The notes beneath the pieces were generated by a model. The model was not told the DNA's origin and ran no database searches. It was given only the letters and a program-made list of their open reading frames with translations. 64,000 nucleotides of DNA from Paenibacillus agaridevorans. Its GTDB lineage: Bacteria > Bacillota > Bacilli > Paenibacillales > Paenibacillaceae. The position numbers and the translations under genes were made by a program. Below, piece by piece: positions 32,936 to 41,982 of this stretch. The stretch's first letter is position 1. Every line of letters begins with the position of its first letter. The DNA is taken from assembly GCF_003112455.1 (NCBI RefSeq), contig NZ_BDQX01000171.1, positions 89,380-153,379 on the forward strand, written 5' to 3'.

Positions 32936-35038
32936 TTATTCCGCAAGCTCAAGCATGCGAAGGATATGGTAGATCATTTCAAGCCTGATCAAATCGGCGG
33001 ACATCGAGCGCTCATCGCTGACTTCCAGCCAATTCAGCGCTTTATTGGCGGCTGCGACACGATCTGCCTGACCGGAGGCGATTGCATCCTGCGCAACCTG
33101 CTGCAGCTTCGTCGCATAGCGGATATCGTCGATGCCTTCGCGGAATCCTTCCCATGCGAGCGTGTCAATGATATCGGTTTGCGTCGGATAAACCAAGGCG
33201 AGCTGGCGGTACGTAGCATCCACATCATCGTTCCAGGTGTTAAGGAAGTTCTCGTAATAGATATAGTTATAAGTAGCGTCATAATTCGCTTTGTACAGCC
33301 ACATGCCGTGGCGTTGACGCATCAAATCCGGGTTTTCCGGGCCTGTATGCGGATACGCGTAGCTGGTAATCAATTTATCTTCGCCCAAAGCATGCCAATT
33401 TGCGGCCTGTTCCCTCGTCATCTCTCCTGCCCAGTTTAAAAATTGCTCCTTCGTTTCCAGCTCCAAGTGAGAGCCATGTCCTGAGGCGAATACCTTTCCG
33501 CCAAGCTCATCCTGGATATACCTCCAAAGCTCTTGCTGGAATTGCAGCATCGACCAGCCCGCCTCGTCCCAACCGTCGAAATAAATGTTCGTATGCCCGA
33601 CATAGTTGCTAATGGTCGCAAAAGCTTCATCGAGGACTGGTTTAAAATCCTCTATCCCTTGGCGCCATAATGTGTAATATTGATCCATCTTGGCTTGATT
33701 CTCCGGCGTTGGATCCGCTTCATATTTCGCTTTCCAATTGAGATAGTTGCTGTAATGGGTAAAAATCGTATACTCGGGAAAGGTTTGTTTCGCGCCAAAC
33801 AACGGATTCAGTTCAAGTCCGGCCCCCTCCATTAACTCCAGTTGGCGGAAGAAGTATTGACTGTCTGATGCGTTATAGATCGGCGCCGGAATATTAACTG
33901 CGTTGTGCTCTGCCATATTCCGATATTCGTTCGCCAGCTTCTCGTCAACAAGTGCCGCGTTTCCGCCCGTCTCCTTCATATACTCCCGCACGCGACTCTC
34001 GTGATACAACATGACATAGAAGTCCTTATCCACATCGTAGTACGTTTTCGGGTCCGGCAGATCAAACGGCAGCACCCGGATCTTTAAAGTGATTTGTCCA
34101 GCAGGGACGCCGTCTGCGGTAATATCAATCGTTCCGGTGTAGAAGCCCTCCGGGGTTCCCGCATCCACTTTCGTTGTTATCCACATCTGCTTCGACTCGC
34201 CTTGCTTCAGCTCGATTGGCAGCAGCACTGGACTGTCCTCAACCGGTTCGGCCAAATGATCGAATTTTTTATTTGGCTTCGTAAAAACATCTACATACTG
34301 CGAGCCTTCAGGATAATCAACGCGAATGTAGTTTTTCTCCAGTTCATGATCCACGCGCACCAGGTTTTCGTCATGCAGCAGCAGCTCGGGCACAAGGACA
34401 TTTTTTGAGCCATCAAAGAAATAGCTCTGCCAAGCCGTTCCGCCTTGGTACCATGTTTTGATTACGTGCATATCAATGGCGCTGGCAGGAATTACGCTAT
34501 CCGTTCCTTGCAAATCAGATATTGCAAACGTTACGGAGTCTACGTCGCTAAGCGGAGCGAGTACGAACGAAGCCGCTTCATATTCGTCTTGAGCCGAAAT
34601 AACGTTTAGCTGATCTGTAATGGCTCCGTCTGTCGGAAGCGTGTTCGGCAGACGTTTTTCCGGGCTGAGCGCTGCGGCTTCATACACGATAAACGGCGTG
34701 TCCGTCCATAATTCGGAAGCGCTGCCCGTCGTGGCATCCTTCGCCAGCTTAAGTGCATACTTCATTGCCTTCTTCGTCTTCAAGCCTTCTTTAAACGAAA
34801 TGTCCGAGGATCCCACTACCGCAGTTGCTTCATCCCTCACGGTTTCAAGAAACGGCACCAGCTGCGGTCGGCTTGTCGAAGCAATTACGGCGTTGAGTTC
34901 TATTAATTGCTCGTTCAACTCGTTCTCCGTCCATGTTTCGTCGGAAGCGTATATCGCCGACGGCGCCATCCCAGGCGTTGTATTTAACAGCAAAAGCATG
35001 CAGACCGTGATGGCGGCAATGATTAGTCGTTTTCGCAT
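32936..35038 (-). CDS. Secreted DUF4091-like protein (glycosidase-like)
   Basis: A 700-residue exported protein with signal peptide (residues 1-31). Residues about 110-340 are beta-rich, with an Ig-like or CBM-like domain ending in a GTIDITADG-type strand and LKIRVLPFDLPDP, the usual linker into the barrel. Residues about 345-640 look like a TIM barrel (YVMLYHESRVREYM, HTNIYFDGWDEAGWS, LGEDKLITSYAYPHTG). The C-terminus LAWEGFREGIDDIRYATKL matches the DUF4091 signature W-x-x-x-R-E-G-I-D-D. The predicted catalytic role is glycoside hydrolysis, unproven for most members. GGAGGG is 8 nt before the ATG. The N-terminal 100 residues are helical and unassigned. The gene lies behind a TTTACA-16-TATAAT promoter and a near-consensus cre site. 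Confidence 0.8.
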   Translation of the reverse strand: MRKRLIIAAITVCMLLLLNTTPGMAPSAIYASDETWTENELNEQLIELNAVIASTSRPQLVPFLETVRDEATAVVGSSDISFKEGLKTKKAMKYALKLAKDATTGSASELWTDTPFIVYEAAALSPEKRLPNTLPTDGAITDQLNVISAQDEYEAASFVLAPLSDVDSVTFAISDLQGTDSVIPASAIDMHVIKTWYQGGTAWQSYFFDGSKNVLVPELLLHDENLVRVDHELEKNYIRVDYPEGSQYVDVFTKPNKKFDHLAEPVEDSPVLLPIELKQGESKQMWITTKVDAGTPEGFYTGTIDITADGVPAGQITLKIRVLPFDLPDPKTYYDVDKDFYVMLYHESRVREYMKETGGNAALVDEKLANEYRNMAEHNAVNIPAPIYNASDSQYFFRQLELMEGAGLELNPLFGAKQTFPEYTIFTHYSNYLNWKAKYEADPTPENQAKMDQYYTLWRQGIEDFKPVLDEAFATISNYVGHTNIYFDGWDEAGWSMLQFQQELWRYIQDELGGKVFASGHGSHLELETKEQFLNWAGEMTREQAANWHALGEDKLITSYAYPHTGPENPDLMRQRHGMWLYKANYDATYNYIYYENFLNTWNDDVDATYRQLALVYPTQTDIIDTLAWEGFREGIDDIRYATKLQQVAQDAIASGQADRVAAANKALNWLEVSDERSMSADLIRLEMIYHILRMLELAE

Positions 35039-35144
35039 TTCATAATCCCTCCTGTTTTCATCGAATTTCCGCTCGGCTTGATGCCGGAACTGGCCGTCTT
35101 ATGATAGAGGTGGACTTGTCCCTTTCCTTGCCGAAACCCCGATA

Positions 35145-35158
35145 TGTAAACGCATACA
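35145..35158 (-). promoter_or_regulatory. Candidate cre site (CcpA) in the DUF4091-operon leader
   Basis: TGTAAACGCATACA differs from the cre consensus TGWAANCGNTNWCA at one position. It lies between the predicted promoter and the start codon, a roadblock position. Carbon catabolite repression of a secreted sugar-degrading operon is expected in Firmicutes. The rest of the 405-bp region 35039-35443 holds the promoter and an otherwise unassigned leader of about 270 nt. Confidence 0.5.
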
Positions 35159-35318
35159 TTTTGTAATTGATAGGGCTTCTTTTCTATCAGACGTTCACGC
35201 TGGCCTTCTGGATCACTCCTTCTTCTATTTCCTTCATTGCGACAATAAGCTTGAGCGGCCATCCCAATCGTTCGCCGCAGTGCAGGAAATACCCGTATTG
35301 TTTTGTGCCTGCATCCAT

Positions 35319-35346
35319 ATTATAAATCAAATTTTATGTATGTAAA
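35319..35346 (-). promoter_or_regulatory. SigA-type promoter of the secreted-protein operon
   Basis: Minus strand: -35 TTTACA (35346-35341), 16-bp spacer, -10 TATAAT (35324-35319). The -10 is perfect and the -35 has one mismatch. The predicted leader is about 270 nt long. Confidence 0.7.
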
Positions 35347-35443
35347 TAGATTTTTAAATTTAATAAAATAACATCGGGTTTTAGCTGGTTTTTTGGACGT
35401 TTTTATAAAATGTATTCACAAATATAAATACTCTTGCGATCAA

Positions 35444-36487
35444 TCAATTTGTGACAACGACCTGTTGACCTTCCGCAAGGCCCGCTACGATTTCAACCTC
35501 TGTCGGCGTTACGAGCCCCCGCTCCACGTCCAATTCGCGACTTGTTTCCCCGTCGACAACCAGCACAAAATCTCTGCCTTGATAATTGCGCAGCGCACCG
35601 CGCGGGATGATCAAGGCATTCTCTTTGCGCACAAGCTCCAAAGCAAATTCGAGGTTATCTCCAAGCCGGATAGAGTCGGGAGGTTCATTTTCGAAATCGA
35701 ATAGTAACGTTCTCTCAAGGATGGCGGCTCGTGCCGAGTTAGAAGCATTGGCGGATCCCGTCGGCAATGAAGCTACAACCCCCTTAGTTTTTAGAGAGCT
35801 ATCTGGATCGGTAAGCACTGCCGACATCCCCAGCTTCAAATGGGATAAGCGGGACGACAGGTCGCCGATATATCGAAGCTGCAGCTTATCCGTCCGGGCA
35901 ATGCCTGCCACCGGTCGATAGGACGTGACTGGATCGCCCGCTCTGATACTGTCCGCAAACGTCACGATCCCATCCGTTAACGCCTTTAATTCCCGCTTGC
36001 TTTGACGGTCCAGCAGCAGGTCGAGCTTCATTTGCTCGATCCTCAGATTCGTTCGAAGCAGCCAAAGATTGTCCGTATTCACCTCGTCTAATCCTGCTTC
36101 TAGCTCTTGATTTAGTGCTCTTTGCCTATTTTCGACCGCCAACTGCTGCTGCACGAGCTGCATGTCGAAATTGCCGGAATCCAGTCGAACGAGAACATCG
36201 CCTTTATGGACAACATCTCCGGGCCGGACGAACCATTGCCCCAGCTCCCCATCAATCTCGAACGAATAATAGTCCGTTGCGGAAGGAACGATGATCCCGG
36301 TCCCTTTCATTTCTAAAGCAAGCGTACCCCGTTTGACCTCGAACAAATCCAGCTCGACGCGAACGGGCTCTATTAGCTCCGGAACTGCCGCTTTGCGTTC
36401 AAGAGCCCGTGTACAGCCTGAGAGGAGCAAAAGAAGGAATAACAAAATAAGAATGTAGAAAAACGCAATTTTAAAGTACCTGTTCAT
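35444..36487 (-). CDS. HlyD/MacA-like adaptor lipoprotein
   Basis: A 347-residue membrane-fusion-type protein. The signal sequence ends in lipobox LLSGC, so it is lipid-anchored outside. Residues about 50-110 and 165-190 form the split lipoyl/barrel-sandwich motif (GQWFVRPGDVVHKGDVLVRLD; ALTDGIVTFADSIRAGDPV), with a helical hairpin between them. A beta-barrel and membrane-proximal domain follow (NALIIPRGALRNYQGRDFVL, VEIVAGLAEGQQVVV). GGGAGG is 9 nt before the ATG, inside the end of the permease gene, so it is coupled to it (4-nt gap). It is the second of two adaptors flanking one FtsX-type permease. Both are probably part of a Gram-positive export or signalling complex related to MacAB. Confidence 0.85.
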   Translation of the reverse strand: MNRYFKIAFFYILILLFLLLLLSGCTRALERKAAVPELIEPVRVELDLFEVKRGTLALEMKGTGIIVPSATDYYSFEIDGELGQWFVRPGDVVHKGDVLVRLDSGNFDMQLVQQQLAVENRQRALNQELEAGLDEVNTDNLWLLRTNLRIEQMKLDLLLDRQSKRELKALTDGIVTFADSIRAGDPVTSYRPVAGIARTDKLQLRYIGDLSSRLSHLKLGMSAVLTDPDSSLKTKGVVASLPTGSANASNSARAAILERTLLFDFENEPPDSIRLGDNLEFALELVRKENALIIPRGALRNYQGRDFVLVVDGETSRELDVERGLVTPTEVEIVAGLAEGQQVVVTN

Positions 36488-36491
36488 GGTG

Positions 36492-39344
36492 TCAATCCTC
36501 CCCCAGCTTGAGCGCCTGATGAATTTTGATCCTCGACAGCCGCCAGCCCAAAATAAGCAGGCCCATAACGATCATGACCATCACAACGAAATACAACCGC
36601 GTCGTATCGCTTGAATCGAACATGACTTGAAACGGAGGCACCTGTGTGGATGGGTTAAAGGAAATCTGAAACAAGCTTACAAACCATGTGCTCGTTACGC
36701 TGCCTACCAACCCGCCGATCAGGACCGCAGCCCCTGAGATCAGAATCTGCTCCGTGATCAGCATGCCAATCATTTGCGCAAAGGACATGCCCATTGCCCG
36801 AAAAATCCCGAATTGCAGCACTCTATCCGTAAGCGACAGCAGCCAGTACAGCAGAAAGCCAAAAAAGCTGATGATGACCGAGATCAAAAAGCCTAACGTC
36901 ATCACTCCGTTAAGCGCCAATTGAAACGGATCGTTGCCCATACGTTGCAGTTCTTCCCGCGTATCCGTCATGAACGCCAAGCTTAGCTTTTTCTCCGCTA
37001 TCGCATCGTAAAAGGGCTGTCTGGCCGCATTCTCATCCAGCTTAATCCACACTTCATAAGGCTCGAGCGCCATCGCCTTCTGCATATACTCGAGATGACC
37101 TACGACCAAAGAAGGCCGGCCGGCATTCGATTGTTCTTCGGTCATGCTCATCGTATTTGGATTGAACGTCGGCCAATAATCAATAATGCCATATACCGTA
37201 AAAGTCTTGGGCTCTACGCCGCTCCAACCGACGTTAATTACATCGCCCGGACGGATCCCCTTGTCCGCAATGGAACGAGAGATCAGAACCGCCTTCGGAT
37301 CCAATGCGATTAAATTCAAATATTCATAAAAATGATTGCCCAGCAGGCCGTCTCGCATCCATGCGGTGCGGCCAAAATCCGCCGTATGAATCCCCATCAC
37401 CTTAGTCAAGCCGCGCTCGTTGCCAACCAAGGTGTATGCATTGTCCTGAACGAATACCTTCGCTGCCGACTTAACGCCAGGAAGCTCAGTGAACGCTTGA
37501 TACGGCGGTTCGACATATTGAATGCGCTGCGTTCCGCCGGAAGAAGCCAGAGAGGATTCACTGAGCCAGTGCGATTTCAGTACGATGTCCGCTCCGTTTT
37601 TATACCTGATTTTTTGTTCTAAATTGTCATTCAATGTCCGTGCCGCACTAGCGCTAAATAATCCCGTTGCAATCGTTAGGATGAGAAACATCATGACCAT
37701 TTGGTACTGCGTGCCGGATCTCCCGACCTGAATGAGCGTAGAATAAAGATAAGGCGGCCAGACCTCTCTTCCAATCCGGAATATAAACCTTATGATTAAT
37801 GGATACAGCCTCAGCGCCAGCAAACCAAAACCAAGTATAAAAAGGGCGGGCACGAGAAATAGCAGCGGATCGACAGAAAAAGCCGAAACGTCCGCACCTA
37901 ACTGCAGCATATCCTCCCGCTGCCTGTTAAACGCAAAAAGTCCATATATGGCTATGGCAACCGCTATAATGTCAAAAAAGTACCGATGCCAGAATAAACG
38001 GTTCGTACGTCGTCCCATCTGCTGCTTTTGGCCCACAATCGATAAACGAGTCGCCTGAAAAACCGGAAAAAGCATCATAAGGATGGAGCTGATAACAGCG
38101 TATAGACCATACAAATACGAATCATCGGTCACCTTTACAGGAAGCGCCGTACGATCGACAAACGCCAGAAAGCCGCTTGAGGCGCCAAGCGCTTTGGCCA
38201 GCAGCATGCCGATCGGGGGGCCTGCCGCATAAGCAATGACGCCGAGAAGCATCCCTTCTATTAAATAACCGGTTAAAACCTGGAGTCGGCTTGCGCCTCG
38301 ACTGCGCAGCACGGAAATTTCCGTTTTCTGCCGCTCGGTAATGAGATTCGAAACCATGTATAAATAAAAAGCCAATAGAATGATTAATGGCACATACAGG
38401 GACCAAACCAGCAGCCTCAAATCCGCTTCTCTTTGAAAGTAAGTCTCTACCGTTTGTACGGCAGGCGAATCAAGAGAATAGGTACTAAACCGATTCATGA
38501 GATGCGTATCGATTCGTTCGGTCGTTTGCATATATTGATGTACCGAATTCAAATCCATACCCGAATAATCAAGCACGAACAGCCAGCTTGCGCTAGCGGC
38601 GGGAAGCGCCTTGCTCGATGAGAAATGAGCTTTAAACAGTTCATAATCAATAAAAAACGTCTTTCTGTATTCGTCGAGATGATTGTGCCAATAGGGATCG
38701 GAATGATCGAGCTTATCGATAACACCTACGGGCTTCACCTTAATTTTCGTCTTTGCATCCCCGTTCTCAATCTCGAAAACATGACCGAGCACCATGTTCA
38801 ATGCTTTAAGGGATTGCTGAACGACCAACGCTTCATAGATGCCGTCCACGGGCTCGCTTGCCGGAAGCCGCCCATCAATCAAGGTAATATGATCATAAAG
38901 ATCTGATCTTGCCGCAATTTCGGCTAAACGCTCCGTCTCTGATTCGACTTTGGTTTTATCCGTCGGGATAAAGGAATACAACTCTGTTGCGGCTTCCATC
39001 ACTAGATGTTTCACAGGAAGTCCAAAGCGCTCAGCCGCATCCTCTTGCATAAACGCATTTGTATCTTTTAGCACCTGCGGCCTTTGCTCGGGCTCATAAT
39101 CGCCGGAATCCCAATATGAAGTCGACCCCATAAAAACCTTGGCATATACCGTCCCCGGATACCTGCCGGACGAAGCCTGAAGGTTCTCCAGATCCTTCAG
39201 GAGAACCCGCTGCAGGATCGCTTCCGTATAAATCGGAATGCTGCTAATGAGTGCGACAGAGAGGATAAGTCCACTCAGCAAGCTGAGCTCCAACCATTTG
39301 TTTTTGACCATCTTGCGCATAATCATCATGAGAAGAGCCATCAT
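36492..39344 (-). CDS. FtsX/MacB-like ABC permease with duplicated domain
   Basis: A 950-residue membrane protein. It starts with one membrane segment (LSLLSGLILSVALISSIPIY) and a large extracellular region of about 250 residues. The first FtsX domain follows, with three helices and the cytoplasmic motif ITERQKTEISVLRSRGASRLQ. A further spanning region and a second extracellular domain come next (about 560-780). The second FtsX domain ends the protein (IFRAMGMSFAQMIGMLITEQ, LLILGWRLSRIKIHQALKLGED). AAGGAGG is 5 nt before the ATG, and an alternative ATG follows directly. Such permeases need a cytoplasmic ATPase, but none is encoded beside it; the gene is flanked only by two adaptor lipoproteins. 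Function could be export of a peptide or lipid, or mechanotransmission; unresolved. Confidence 0.88.
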   Translation of the reverse strand: MMALLMMIMRKMVKNKWLELSLLSGLILSVALISSIPIYTEAILQRVLLKDLENLQASSGRYPGTVYAKVFMGSTSYWDSGDYEPEQRPQVLKDTNAFMQEDAAERFGLPVKHLVMEAATELYSFIPTDKTKVESETERLAEIAARSDLYDHITLIDGRLPASEPVDGIYEALVVQQSLKALNMVLGHVFEIENGDAKTKIKVKPVGVIDKLDHSDPYWHNHLDEYRKTFFIDYELFKAHFSSSKALPAASASWLFVLDYSGMDLNSVHQYMQTTERIDTHLMNRFSTYSLDSPAVQTVETYFQREADLRLLVWSLYVPLIILLAFYLYMVSNLITERQKTEISVLRSRGASRLQVLTGYLIEGMLLGVIAYAAGPPIGMLLAKALGASSGFLAFVDRTALPVKVTDDSYLYGLYAVISSILMMLFPVFQATRLSIVGQKQQMGRRTNRLFWHRYFFDIIAVAIAIYGLFAFNRQREDMLQLGADVSAFSVDPLLFLVPALFILGFGLLALRLYPLIIRFIFRIGREVWPPYLYSTLIQVGRSGTQYQMVMMFLILTIATGLFSASAARTLNDNLEQKIRYKNGADIVLKSHWLSESSLASSGGTQRIQYVEPPYQAFTELPGVKSAAKVFVQDNAYTLVGNERGLTKVMGIHTADFGRTAWMRDGLLGNHFYEYLNLIALDPKAVLISRSIADKGIRPGDVINVGWSGVEPKTFTVYGIIDYWPTFNPNTMSMTEEQSNAGRPSLVVGHLEYMQKAMALEPYEVWIKLDENAARQPFYDAIAEKKLSLAFMTDTREELQRMGNDPFQLALNGVMTLGFLISVIISFFGFLLYWLLSLTDRVLQFGIFRAMGMSFAQMIGMLITEQILISGAAVLIGGLVGSVTSTWFVSLFQISFNPSTQVPPFQVMFDSSDTTRLYFVVMVMIVMGLLILGWRLSRIKIHQALKLGED

Positions 39345-39376
39345 TCGATCCTCCTTCCCGCGAAATTCCCCCTATG

Positions 39377-40411
39377 CTATTGGAGGATAACCATTTGACC
39401 CTCTTCCAGACCCTCGATGATCTCAACGCCGGACAAGGTGTTGATACCTAGCTCGACATCGATCTCCTTCACGCTATCGCCATCCAAAATTTTGACATAA
39501 TTGCGGCCGATCAGCGTAAGTACGGCGCTTCTTGGAATCAGGATCACATTTTCTTTTTCCAGGAGAATAATGACGATGTCCGCAGTTGTATGGAGCTCTG
39601 GTTTAATCCCCGTATCTGCCAGCTCAAAGTAAATCGTTCTGGCGTATTTCTCGGCCAGCTGTTCATCATCCGTCTCGGGAGCCGAAGATGGACTTTGGGT
39701 AACAATCCCGCGGAGCGTCTGTCCGTCGTATGCAATTTCAGCCTCCATTCCGACCTCCACCTCTTCAAGCTCGGCGGACGGCGCTCCCGAATAAGCAAGA
39801 CGTATTTGAGCCGGGTCGGCGATCACAACGTATACCTTTCCCAATTCGATCGTATCGCCAATCTCCACCTCCTCCATAAAGGTAACGATTCCATCGATTT
39901 GCGCCACCATGGCCTTGCCTTCTTGCTGTTTACGCGCTTCGTCCAATTTTTTCCGCGCGATGTCGAGCTCCAGCAGCCGAATCTTCATCATCTGCGGATC
40001 GCGCGTTTCCTTTGATTGCTCCAGTGCCAGCTTCGCTAATTCGAAGTCCCTCTCTCTCTCCAATAAAACGATTTCAAGCCCTTCGGTGTTAAGTTCCATG
40101 AGCGGGTCGCCCCGCCTGACCTCATCGCCAACCTTTGCGGAAATCATCGCAATCTTCCCCGCGGCCCCTTCGAACGCCTGGTAGACGGTGTTGGTCGATT
40201 CAAAAGTTCCCGTTCCCTTTACTTGCTTGACAGCGCTTCCGCGCTTAGCCTCAAGCAAATTGTAGCTCTCTTGCTTCGGTACAAGGAGAGGCGGCTTCAG
40301 CACCTCCTCCTCCTTCGGAAGCAAGGTGCAGCCGGATAGAAACAGCAGCAGGCAAACGATACACATCAACATTGCCTTATTTACGTTTCGACGGTCTGAC
40401 CATTCATTCAC
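39377..40411 (-). CDS. HlyD/MacA-like adaptor lipoprotein (first of two)
   Basis: A 344-residue adaptor with lipobox FLSGC. It starts at GTG 40411, with AAAGGAG 9 nt upstream; the next in-frame ATG at 40372 would also leave a full signal sequence, so the exact start is uncertain. The lipoyl halves are MISAKVGDEVRRGDPLMELN and MVAQIDGIVTFMEEVEIGDTI, with a charged coiled-coil-like hairpin between them (ERERDFELAKLALEQSKE). The C-terminal parts resemble the other adaptor at 35444 (VILIPRSAVLTLIGRNYVKIL, VEIIEGLEEGQMVIL). The two adaptors are clearly paralogous but diverged. It is the first gene of the three-gene unit, followed after 32 nt by the permease. Confidence 0.85.
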   Translation of the reverse strand: MNEWSDRRNVNKAMLMCIVCLLLFLSGCTLLPKEEEVLKPPLLVPKQESYNLLEAKRGSAVKQVKGTGTFESTNTVYQAFEGAAGKIAMISAKVGDEVRRGDPLMELNTEGLEIVLLERERDFELAKLALEQSKETRDPQMMKIRLLELDIARKKLDEARKQQEGKAMVAQIDGIVTFMEEVEIGDTIELGKVYVVIADPAQIRLAYSGAPSAELEEVEVGMEAEIAYDGQTLRGIVTQSPSSAPETDDEQLAEKYARTIYFELADTGIKPELHTTADIVIILLEKENVILIPRSAVLTLIGRNYVKILDGDSVKEIDVELGINTLSGVEIIEGLEEGQMVILQ

Positions 40412-40512
40412 TCCCCAGCGCTCCTTTCCGGGCTTGCCGTTCTGTGGCCAATGCTATACCAAAAGTTTCCTGTTATTTATGTATAACATATTTATAAAAA
40501 TAATTCACCTAT

Positions 40513-40540
40513 GAAAAATAGGAAGCGAAAAGTCGCTTCC
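40513..40540 (-). terminator. Intrinsic terminator of the M14 carboxypeptidase gene
   Basis: Perfect 8-bp stem GGAAGCGA/TCGCTTCC (40521-40528, 40533-40540) with a 4-nt loop. On the minus strand it is followed by TATTTTT. It directly follows the stop codon of the 40541 gene. Confidence 0.88.
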
Positions 40541-41650
40541 TTATTCGGAGCTTAACAAATATAATTCAAGCGATTTTGCAATGGCTGCCCCAAACTTCTT
40601 GCAATTGACAGGTGAAACCATCGATTCTTCTAACCCGAAATAAGGGATTTCAAAGCTAAAAGCGAGCTTGGCTCCTTGTCTGGCAAAAAAATCGCTGCCG
40701 CTCGTACCATGCGCTTGATTCCAGTCCTCGCCCATTTCAATATCATGAACCGAATTGTACGTGATTTGACCGTCATAATCCTGTCTGCTGGTCGTCGACT
40801 CCAGCAAAGCGCCAAAACGTTCGATTTCTTGTTTGACAGGCGGCCCTTTCTTGACGATAAAGGGAACATCGTTTCTTCCCCCCCATTTGTAGGGACAGTG
40901 AAAATCAATTCCTGCCTTAATGGCCCCTAAAGCAGTTATCTCTCGGATAATCGCATCGCTCGCCCGATAGATGGGGGATTCGATATAGTCCCGATTGTGA
41001 TCATGGGGCGCCCTGGCTTTGCCCTGGTCTCCGTTTTCCACGCCGTCAATATCCACCATTGGAATTACGTGTATGCAATAATCGTTAAAAATAAGGGAGG
41101 AAGACGGTTCGAGCAATGCCTCCAACAGACCTTCCAGCACATACGACGATGTCGATTCGCAAGCATGATGCCTGGCAGTTAAAAAAAGATGCTCGGAAGC
41201 TTGCGGGTTTCCCAACAGGAGCTTGGGTATCGGCCTCAGCTGATCGGATAAGGTTAAAACCTCTCGTTTGACAAGCGGATGGTTATCGATTGTTGCATAA
41301 AAAGACTCGAAATGATGCATTTGATAGGGAATGCTGAAACAAAAATAGCAAGTCTCATTTGCCGCGAACGTATAGAGAAAACGATCGGGTGAAATAACCG
41401 CCTCACGTCCTAACCAACGCCACGAAATTCCGTCTCGACTGACGGCCGGTCCCCACGGCCCAATGACTTCGCCATTTTGAAAAACAAATTCGATTGTCTC
41501 CGCAAGGCTGGAGTCAGCGCGAAAGCTCCAATAAAACCACCATTGCGCCGTATCTCGCAGCTCCTGTTCAAGATGGATTTCTTTTCCCATATGATCCAAT
41601 AGACGAATATTTCCACCGGCATAACGGCTGCTAATACGGATGTTCGCCAT
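40541..41650 (-). CDS. M14-family zinc carboxypeptidase-like protein
   Basis: A 369-residue cytoplasmic protein. An N-terminal beta domain of about 125 residues (YWSFRADSSLAETIEFVF) precedes the M14 fold. Zinc and catalytic residues are in place: H162-x-x-E165 (RHHACE), N219-R220 (HDHNRD), H251 (DFHCP) and E334 (SFEIPYFG). The N-terminal beta sandwich resembles the one in cytosolic carboxypeptidases and in M14 proteins found near sugar loci. GGAGG is 7 nt upstream. It is a single-gene unit with its own terminator; the gap behind its start contains a gene remnant. The substrate may be a peptide, or an amide-linked sugar or cell-wall fragment. Confidence 0.88.
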   Translation of the reverse strand: MANIRISSRYAGGNIRLLDHMGKEIHLEQELRDTAQWWFYWSFRADSSLAETIEFVFQNGEVIGPWGPAVSRDGISWRWLGREAVISPDRFLYTFAANETCYFCFSIPYQMHHFESFYATIDNHPLVKREVLTLSDQLRPIPKLLLGNPQASEHLFLTARHHACESTSSYVLEGLLEALLEPSSSLIFNDYCIHVIPMVDIDGVENGDQGKARAPHDHNRDYIESPIYRASDAIIREITALGAIKAGIDFHCPYKWGGRNDVPFIVKKGPPVKQEIERFGALLESTTSRQDYDGQITYNSVHDIEMGEDWNQAHGTSGSDFFARQGAKLAFSFEIPYFGLEESMVSPVNCKKFGAAIAKSLELYLLSSE

Positions 41651-41694
41651 CTATCATCCTCCATATCCTATTCCAACGTATAACGCAGATCCTA

Positions 41695-41787
41695 TTATTT
41701 GATAATATCCAATTCCTTCAGGCTCTTCTCAGCCGCATCCAACATCAATTGATAGTTGAATGTTGCGAATCCCGGGAAGAAATACGC
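41695..41787 (-). pseudogene. C-terminal gene remnant, possibly a solute-binding protein
   Basis: An open stretch of 30 codons after an in-frame TAG encodes AYFFPGFATFNYQ and then LDAAEKSLKELDIIK before a TAA. Its amphipathic C-terminal helix looks protein-like, but there is no start codon or ribosome site. It sits in the 332-bp region 41651-41982, which otherwise holds the terminator at 41911-41940 and no intact gene. It probably marks a deletion of a former gene. Confidence 0.4.
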
Positions 41788-41910
41788 CTAGCCGCAACAG
41801 TTGTTGTTGGGTCTGTCAATGTCTATCACTCCCACTTTATCACAATGGTTTGATTTGAATATAACATTTCCGATGCCCATCAGTCGTGCTTCGATAAACG
41901 TTGCTAAATG

Positions 41911-41940
41911 AAAAAACAGACGCTCTTATTCGAACGCCTG
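41911..41940 (-). terminator. Intrinsic terminator of the SelA-like gene
   Basis: Minus strand: CAGGCG/CGTCTG stem (one G-T pair), followed by six T (41916-41911). It lies 43 nt after the stop codon of the 41983 gene. Confidence 0.75.
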
Positions 41941-41982
41941 CTCTAGTTAAACTACTTCTTATCCAAAAATGGTTTCCTTCCG

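Noticed and set aside
35023-35262. 79-codon minus-strand frame in the leader of the DUF4091-like gene
   Set aside because: Overlaps the real start and the cre-like site; composition not protein-like.
40478-40490. TATGT-ATA-ACATA inverted repeat upstream of the adaptor operon
   Set aside because: AT-rich and short; likely just overlaps promoter-like A/T sequence; no second copy seen.
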